Shown piece by piece: positions 56,774 to 64,000 of a stretch of DNA of 64,000 bases; position 1 is the stretch's first letter; the number at the start of each line of letters is the position of its first letter. Location: contig OX485808.1 of assembly GCA_950295325.1 (NCBI GenBank), positions 9,862,501 to 9,926,500 of the forward strand, given 5' to 3'. The notes under the pieces are model-generated. The model did no database searches. It was not told where the DNA came from and was given only the letters and a program-made list of their open reading frames with translations. A program made the translations under genes and the position numbers. This DNA is from Polytrichum commune. Taxonomy: Eukaryota; Streptophyta; Polytrichopsida; Polytrichales; Polytrichaceae.

Positions 56774-58250
56774 ACATTAGAATTATCAGCCCCTCCAAAT
56801 GAGCTCAATGATGAGTCTAAGTATCATAGATGGTATTTGCTCGAGCTTAGCATTACTAGGCTAAAGTTTGCCCGGCTCTAAGCCTCATCCAAGACCCCCA
56901 CCTACTCTTGATATGCCGGGGCCCAAGTTTGGCCAAGCCCTTCTCACACCCTTGAGAAATTTCCATTTGGGATATTAAGGCCTAGGTCCTCTATCCCATT
57001 ATCCGGGGATTATTTTCATGAGGCGACAACCCATTTCATTTTGATAGAAACTTGTACTTCACACTTGGGTGAACTACACCGAATTTGGTTGAATGTGGGT
57101 CCGCTTTGGTAAACCTAACTTACCAACCCAAATGTAACTATACTAAATAGTCACATTAGTAAGTCTTGGGTGGAAAATTAGTGTGGAAATAATTGATGTG
57201 GACCACACTAGTTTTTAGTTAGGGTGAAACTAATGTGGGCCTAAGATCATGGACTTTTCCCTAATTCTTTCTTAAGACTTCCAACCAACAGCTTGGGTAT
57301 TAGTTCAATTACAAAAGGAGCACAAAATACAATATTCACCCACATCAGTTTCCGATGAAAAGTAATATAAAAGAACTCCAAACTAGTTTTAAACTATAAA
57401 TTCGGCGTGGAGTGAAGAAAAGAAGTGTGAGTTCTAAAGGATGAGTGTGACCCACACTAATAGGACTGCAAAGTGTAGTTTCCGGCTGTACCCGGTAGAA
57501 AGTTAAATAACCCAAGTGAGAAAAACTTTAGTGTGAAAATTTGACTCCACAAAATTTAAAGGAATCTATGGAGTAAACCTCAAATTAATAAAGAACATCC
57601 GAAAGATCACAATATGTAATTAAGCGATTGGACTTGGAAACACTAGGATTGTGAGTCTTGACCAATTATGCCCAAAAATATCCTCGGGTACCGATATTGA
57701 GGAGCATTTACTATTCAAAAGATAACAATTTACTATTCTAATACTTTAGTGGCTTAATGTCAATAATCAACATCGATAGTAGTATCAAAGGACCTACGCG
57801 GAGGTACGAATACGACAACTCTAGTAGAATATTGATGTTTGGTGGGTATTTCAAAGTGGAAGAATCTTTATGTACCCGAGTTACCAGTTGGGTCAATAAC
57901 ATTCTAATCCATATTGATACTAGGATGACTTTTACCTAGTTAGGAAGGTCCTTGCATGATATATAGGTCCCCAACTGATATCAAAAACAAAAGTATCATC
58001 AAATACCCATACCACACTGGTGTAAAAAAAACTGAAATCCTCATTATGTATAGATACCCGAATGGTATTAAGAAAAGAGGCGACACAAATTCAACCTTGG
58101 TAAGAACCCTCGCCCAGGTCATAGGAAAAGGAGAGATTCATAAGTTAGATGATATAGGCTAAACAACAACATATATAGGCATTCATATACTTTAGTCTAA
58201 GCGCGTCAAGTACTTCAACCACATCGTATTACTCAGCTCTTTGGTTGCAT
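56774..58250. other. Intergenic, nothing firmly recognised
   Basis: 57940-58130 has three loosely similar segments reading as Tyr-Pro-Gly-Ile-Lys-Lys-type peptides, perhaps a decayed tandem repeat. No gene is assigned. Confidence 0.35.
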
Positions 58251-58257
58251 TCTGTGG

Positions 58258-58624
58258 CCCCGGGCTAGATCACATCTTTATTTGGCTGGGCCCTACCCCT
58301 CCCACGCCTCCTTCATTGCCCAGTCTTCCTGCCCGCACCTACGTGGGAATTCTTTCCCGTTGGGAACCGATGTGACAATATCTGGTCACTTAAGTCATTA
58401 AACTCCTTTGACATGTGAGGGAACTCCATCAATTCACTTGGGGAAACTAAAAATGATGTCAGCTTGAATATTTGTAATTCTGACCGGGTATTGTCACATT
58501 GGTTCCCAATAAGGAAAAGTTCCCACACAAGTGCATGCAGGAAAGCCGGGCAGTGAAGGAAGCATGGGAGGGGCGGGGCTCAACCGAATGAAGATGTGAT
58601 CTAGCTCGGGGCCGCTCTGTGGGA
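58258..58624. mobile_element. Hairpin MITE (about 365 bp)
   Basis: The left arm 58258-about 58390 (GGCCCCGGGCTAGATCACAT) pairs with the right arm about 58490-58614 (complement of GGCCCCGAGCTAGATCACAT). About 130 bp of arm encloses a 100-bp centre. TCTGTG occurs on both sides but no clean target duplication is seen. Confidence 0.8.
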
Positions 58625-58639
58625 CCAGGTTTCGGATGA

Positions 58640-59310
58640 GAATATTTGTCCTTTAATTCCAAGATTCTCCTTTTTTGGGGAACACTCACACGATGTACTA
58701 TGGAATTTCGACAAATAACTATAAATTCATAATCTTTTTTAAAATAAAAAAATAAAAAATTGCAGCCTCTTTCTTTGGAAAGAGAGCATCATCTACATAG
58801 CTGCTTGGTAATGTTACGTACGCTCACTAAATTAAGTTACCAACTTTTTGCACTTGTGTAACTTATGCACAGTTGGCAGCTCAAAAGCATTGGAAAAAAA
58901 TAGACCATGCACCGAGAGACAAAGGTATTTGAGGGATTTTATTTTTATTTTTATTTCCTTTGGCACGTATTTGAGGGATTTTCACTAAAACAGAAAATAA
59001 TTTCTTCTCACAGAACTATTTCTTTAGCGCTCGATTTACTACTACAGATCAGCAATGACATTTTTGTATTCTCAAAAGTGACATTCAGAGATGGAACTTT
59101 ACTCACTTTAAGTACTTTTGGAACTCATGCACAGTTGGCAACTCTCAAAAGCATTGGGAAAATAATAATATTGGATTACAATTACACACCAAGTTCCCAA
59201 GCCACGGCTCGACACCCGCCTCTTTGAGCTAGGGCCCCATCATTACTGTAGTACTGAGGTAAAGGGGTCTAGTAAAAAATGTATTCCCATATATTCTGGT
59301 TACTTATTCT
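58640..59310. other. Intergenic with short direct repeats
   Basis: CACAGTTGGCA.CTC.AAAAGCATTGG occurs near 58869 and 59139, and TTTGAGGGATTTT twice near 58927 and 58969. No gene is seen. Confidence 0.5.
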
Positions 59311-59315
59311 AGATT

Positions 59316-59399
59316 TGGGCGAACCGACCCATACACTCGTTCCTTGTTGGATGTCTAAATCCTTGCCGCCAAGGAACCAGTGCACAGGTTGGTTCACCC
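59316..59399. repeat. Palindromic repeat, copy 2
   Basis: GGGCGAACCGACCCATACAC pairs with the complement ending GGTTGGTTCACCC. It is homologous to 37665-37753 in inverted order. Confidence 0.78.
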
Positions 59400-59580
59400 C
59401 ACCTCCTCTCTGAGCTAGGTACCCATCGTTGTTACTGAGGTAAAGGGGGTCTAGTAAAAAATTCACCTCCATGTATTTGTGGTTAGTTCATTTAAAGTGG
59501 GTTTCTTTGCACTAATTTGTGGATTCTGATGTTGATTACGAGATCAAGTATTTAAAAGAAATAAATATAGAGGATATAAT

Positions 59581-60720
59581 GGGTGCAAGCACGGGAAAGT
59601 GGACACGTCCTGATCCTTGCACAAGTTTGAATCACTATATTTGTTAATTGGAGACTTTGAAAAGTCTCAAAATAAATGCAAATGGTCTAATATTTGGTCC
59701 AATTTCTTGTTCTGATGACATGCATTTTTTCCAAATTGGTTAGTGCCGCCCATGCAAATCGGTTTATTAAGTCACATTGAATATATATTTGTGTTTTCCT
59801 TGTTCTTTACTTGAAAACTATGTCCTTAAGTAGTCTCAAAATCATGAAAAAGTCTCCAATTACCGAATATAGTGATTTGAGTGCAAGCGTTTCAAAAAAA
59901 TAATACTAACTTTGAATTTATTTTCTAAAAAACCTATCATTTCTTTTTTTAAAAAACATATTGATATGCAAAGCCAAGCAATTTTTGTGCACGGGGAGGT
60001 CACTCTAAGGCATTTTTGTGCACCACGTGTGGCTAGGGGTTTTTTGTTTTGGGGCTATTTACCTTCAAGGGCTAAATTAAAGCCTCCCTATAATTACTTA
60101 AATTTCAAAAATGGCCCATTTGTTTGCACCCTTTCATTACTTATATTGTCCAAGTCACTGCAATTTTTTGTACTCTACATTCCTTTTAAGCCATTTTTGG
60201 ACATACGGAAATCCCAATTATCATCCATCCCCGTGAGTCCTAAACCCATTTACATATCATACTAAACATACCTTCTAGGATCCTTATCTTTAGCCCCTAT
60301 ATTAATTTTACAAAAAAATAATGGCCCACATTTTATGTCCATCTAACTTATTTATAATGGGATTGTCTACATTTAATGGCCCCTTCATTATTTGGAATTC
60401 CTTTATAATTTTTATTTCAAATGATTTTAATCCTCTCTATATTATGCCGCACGTCGTTTTTAATATGCACTAAGTGATCTACCCGTGTTTTTGTGGGGGG
60501 AAAATCTCGAAAAAAAATCTTCATATTCTAGAAGATGGCGCAAAGTGGTGTGCAAGTGGTGATATTGATCAAGTAATTGTCTCCAAAAAAAATTAAAAGC
60601 TGATAAAATTACATTGAATGATTGATTTCCAACAAAAAGAATTGATGATGATCTCAAGTGTATAATGAATTCAAAGAATATGACAAAATAGTTGAGGTCA
60701 TGAAATTTGGTATTTTGGAT
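59581..60720 (+). mobile_element. TIR element, family F copy 4, decayed and interrupted
   Basis: The end GGGTGCAAGCACGGGAAAGTGG matches copy 2. Later parts match at AAAGCCAAGCAATTTTTGTG (about 59971) and GATGGCGCAAAG.GGTG (about 60535). It is split by a small MITE at 59631-59876 and by unrelated DNA at about 60000-60480. Confidence 0.62.
59631..59876. mobile_element. Small MITE (246 bp) nested in family F copy 4
   Basis: The ends ATCACTATATTTGTTAATTG and the near-complement CAATTACCGAATATAGTGAT form a TIR of about 29 bp. TTGA/TTTGA is duplicated at the junctions. It is non-coding. Confidence 0.78.
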
Positions 60721-62004
60721 ATTGATGGTATTTTTGGTTATTGATACTATTCAAGTCTATGTACCATTCAAGAACCTTCATACCTAGGCAAAATGGCCCT
60801 ACTGTCAATATGGTGGTTCAAAATGATTCTGACCCAAATAATAACTCGGGAAGACAAAGATTCTCTCACCTTGACATACCCAACAAATATCAATGTTGGA
60901 CTAGTGTTACAATTTTGATAGGTGTTTCACGTTTTGGATCATCGCAATGGCATGGAAATCAATTTGAAAAATAATTATAATTATATATTTTAAAAAAAAT
61001 TGATAAAAGGGGGTACTCTTAACACTGGCCCATTGACATGTCTTACTTATGGCTGATATATTTTGTGTCAAATATGTGTCAATTCGACCATTTTGACATG
61101 CAATGTGATTCTCTTTACTAGTCCTACTACATGATAGTCTTCTAAAACATTCCATATAAAAAAGGCCCCTATTTCATAGTACATTGATTGTCCTAATAAG
61201 TGCATGTTACTATCCAATTACATAGTGCAATAATTTCGCACTTTGGAGTTCAATTATTACTAACAATATTGTTTGGACATAAATGCCTTTGCTTAGTAAA
61301 ATATTACATTCTCATTAAATAGTTACAGCACTGCATAACTCCAAATAATAACACGCACAAAATAGGATAATCAGTGTAATGATAGGTCGTTAGTTGTTAG
61401 TTGACCACTGTTGTCATGTTTACGGCATGACATGGACCTATACTATGGAAAGTGTCCTATGATGGTTTTTAATATGTAGACACATATCCACAAGGTCTAA
61501 AATATACTCTAAATCTACATATCTAAAATAAAACTATTGTAAGTCATTTATGAGTCTTACTTCAAGAAAAAACATAAAATATTCACCTCGGCTTTTAAAA
61601 GCACAACCTCAACTCTAATCTCCTCATTTGCATTTGCTACTTTTTCTCAATGTGGAGTTTATTGTGTGACCTAGTGGCCCTTACATAATATGTTATTAAG
61701 AATGCTTAAGTGTTCATCCTTAAATAATTTGACTCTTGCCAAGGTGTTTTCTCAATTGCTACTCTCACTTGAGCATGTGTCTTTGCCCAAGCTCAAAAAC
61801 TTGGACGGTTGTCGGGGTGGACTTGGATGTTGTTACCTCAAGTGCACGAGAGAGTCAAAGTATGCCTTGAAAGTCAAGAATCACATGATGATTTCTAGAT
61901 CCCCACTTTCCATGAAGGAATATGGAGCTTGGACAATATCTTGAGTCCATGCAACTCTAGGATATATGATCCACCGGTGCATTGGGTGGGGCCAACCTTG
62001 GTTA
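60721..62004. other. Intergenic, nothing recognised
   Basis: An 84-codon ORF at 61690-61944 has no family resemblance and is not called as a gene. Confidence 0.4.
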
Positions 62005-62009
62005 CACAC

Positions 62010-63793
62010 TGTGAGGCCAAACCACCCACCCTTAAGCGTCCTAGTCCGGGTGAGGGAGTGGGGATCACAGTCATATTATTCTAGCTAAATCATCCCAATG
62101 TCATTAATTTCCATTGCATTTCACAGCGATGTTGGACACCCCAATTCATTCCATAACAAGGTTACAAGTGTTAAGAAACACTCTTCTCCGTAATGGCACT
62201 ATTAGCGTCCCCAATTACAATCCACACCACTCAACTCCAACTCCACCCCCTAATTCCACCTACTCATGCCTTGTAGTCACCTAGTTTGCTAATGAACTAG
62301 CTATCTAATTGCTATTAGGTCATAATCCAATTCATCAACTAGCACCTAGTCTAATGTAAATCTACGGCTCCTCCCCTTATATCACTTCGGTCCTTCACCC
62401 ATAATCCTTTGCCCTCGGCCGCTGCCTCAACCAGAAGCCTTGAACCTTGGCCGTTGCCTCAACCAGAAGCCTTGAACCTTGGCCGTTGCCTCAACCCGAA
62501 GTCTTGGACCTTAGGCCGTGGCCTCAACCAGAACCTTGAACCTTAGGCCGTCTGCCTCAAACTGAAGCTTTGGACCTTAGGCCGTGGCCTCAAACAGAAG
62601 CCCTGAACCTTGGCAGTCTGCCTCAACCAGAACCTTGAACCTTAGGCCGTCCACCTCAACCAGAAGCCTTGGACCTTAGGCCGTGGCCTCAAACAGAAAC
62701 CTTGAACCATGGGCAGTCTGCCTCAACCAGAACCTTAGGCAGTCTGCCTCCAACAGAAGCCTTGGACCTTAGGCCGTGGCCTCAAACAGAAGCCCTGAAC
62801 CATGGGCAGTCTGCCTCAACCAGAACCTTGAACCTTAGGCCGTCTGCCTCCAACAGAAGGCTTGGACCTTAGGCTGTGGCCTCAAACAGAAGCCTTGAAC
62901 CATGGGTAGTCTGCCTCAACAAAAGCCTTGGACCTTAGGCCGTGGCCTCAAACAGAAGCCTTGAACCATGGGTAGTCTGCCTCAACAAAAGCCTTGGACC
63001 TTAGGCCGTGGCCTCAAACAGAAGCCTTGAACCATGGGTAGTCTGCCTCAACAAAAGCCTTGGACCTTAGGCCGTGGCCTCAAACAGAAGCCCTGAACCA
63101 TGGACAATCTGCCTCAACCAGAACCTTGAACCTTAGGTCGTCTGCCTCCAACAGAAACCCTGAACCATGGGCAGTCTGCCTCAACTGGAAGCCTTGGGCC
63201 TTCGGCAACTCCCTCACCAAAATCCTTGAACCTTGGCCGTTGACCTCAACCGAATCCTTATTAATCCCACTAAGCCCTTCCTAATTCCACTAATTTTCCA
63301 AACCCCCTACCTAATTTCCCTACTTCACTTCACTAATTCCCCTCCACCTCTTTTCCTAATTCACACATTTTTTTCCTAGGTCTAAGAGCTCTAGATCCTC
63401 AAGAAGAAGAAGAAGAAGAGAAAAGAAAGAAGAGAGGAGGAGAGGAGAGGGAGTGCACCCAAACCACAACCCCTTAATCTTCTCCTACTTAGTAGGACCT
63501 TATCCTATCCACTAAACCCTCATCCCATAAACCAACAAGAACATGTTCTAATTCAAACATTTAAATCCAAGGCCCTTCCCCTCGCCTCAACAAACACTGC
63601 ACGCTTTAACCAAAACACTCCCTAATATCACTAAGCTTCTAATTAATCACACAAAATAGGCTTAAGGCCTAAAACATAAACCACACCAAGCCTCACTCTT
63701 TTTATACTTTTGATTGTTTCAATAACACTCCAAATGCAATTTTAAATAAATTCTAAACATAAAACAAATATGAGCAACCATTTTGGGCTCATA
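62010..63793 (-). mobile_element. Solo LTR (1784 bp), same family as the insert at 11678-12870
   Basis: On the minus strand it starts TATGAGCCCAAAATGG (first G mutated to A) and ends TTTGGCCTCACA. The 5-bp duplication CACAC lies at 62005-62009 and 63794-63798. It matches the copy at 11678 at both ends, for example TATAAAAAGAGTGAGGCTTGG and GGTCCTACTAAGTAGGAGAA. It is longer because of an expanded internal minisatellite. Confidence 0.88.
62420..63250 (+). repeat. Minisatellite with higher-order 66-bp unit
   Basis: Basic units of about 32-36 bp (GCCTCAACCAGAAGCCTTGA and variants) fill the region. At 62925, 62991 and 63057 a compound 66-bp unit starting GCCTTGGACCTTAGG recurs with almost no change, showing recent expansion. 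Short ORFs across it are artefacts of the repeat. Confidence 0.92.
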
Positions 63794-63798
63794 CACAC

Positions 63799-64000
63799 TC
63801 ACATGGATAAAGTACTATTGGCAAATTGGAGGTGGGGCGTTAAATTTAATAAAAAATTATTTTTATTTTTATTTTTAATATATATTGGTTTTGTTTTTTT
63901 ACCAAATACATATTTTCTTCCACAAAATCATAATTTTCATTGTGGCACTCTATTATAACACTCTATTGGAACAATCCAAACACTTAACTTGAAAGCATCA
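63799..64000. other. Intergenic, nothing recognised
   Basis: A+T-rich sequence to the window edge. Confidence 0.4.

Noticed and set aside
62420-63250. CRISPR-like spaced repeats
   Set aside because: Units are contiguous and variable without unique spacers, and the context is a plant LTR.
62669-63284. Repetitive ORFs (LRPWPQTEALNHGQ type) in the 62-63 kb array
   Set aside because: They read through a non-coding minisatellite within a solo LTR; no start context or conserved frame.

Overview
This window looks like repeat-rich nuclear DNA of a land plant. The evidence is a plant-type Ty3/gypsy retrotransposon primed by tRNA-Asp, arabinogalactan-protein genes with plant-type promoters, and many PIF/Harbinger, hAT and Mutator-like non-autonomous elements. 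The species cannot be fixed from the sequence. Most positions are A+T-rich transposon remains. The only ordinary gene that looks intact is an arabinogalactan-protein-like gene at 39657-40166, with a broken tandem paralogue at 42555-43404.

Layout. 1-9481 holds most of a young Athila-like Ty3/gypsy element on the minus strand: pol, gag-protease, two extra ORFs upstream of gag, a tRNA-Asp primer-binding site and a 1.74-kb 5' LTR. Its 3' LTR lies outside the window. 9523-16209 is a nest. An element with about 0.5-kb inverted arms carries a 4.65-kb PIF/Harbinger element (TAA duplication) in one arm, and the Harbinger transposase is split by a 1.19-kb solo LTR (AGAGG duplication). 16.9-20.8 kb is a cluster of MITEs: two inverted hAT-like copies with exact 8-bp duplications, two copies of a 0.8-kb family, and TTA-flanked Harbinger-type MITEs. 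21.27-22.38 kb is a Mutator-like hairpin element. 22.5-23.4 kb is a decayed LINE reverse transcriptase. 25.18-28.06 kb is a hAT-like element holding a 2.27-kb solo LTR. 28.6-30.5 kb has two oppositely oriented copies of one TIR family, one interrupted by a tRNA-derived SINE. 32-39 kb is mostly Harbinger-type MITEs.

39.0-44.6 kb is the genic island: two tandemly duplicated AGP-like genes with matching promoters and 3' regions. The second is cut by a 436-bp CACTA-like insertion, and taking the insertion out leaves an open frame. 45-51 kb holds decayed sequence, including a possible SET-domain fragment. 54.8-56.8 kb is a diverged solo LTR of the Athila-like family. 62.0-63.8 kb is a second, longer copy of the solo LTR that interrupts the Harbinger transposase, enlarged by a 66-bp higher-order minisatellite.

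The most unusual structure is the Athila-like element. It encodes two unrecognised ORFs (156 and 163 codons) between the primer-binding site and gag. The second is in frame with gag and separated from it by one TAG. Pol lies in the -1 frame with no ATG at its start. All four frames are open, which points to recent activity and to recoding as the expression route.
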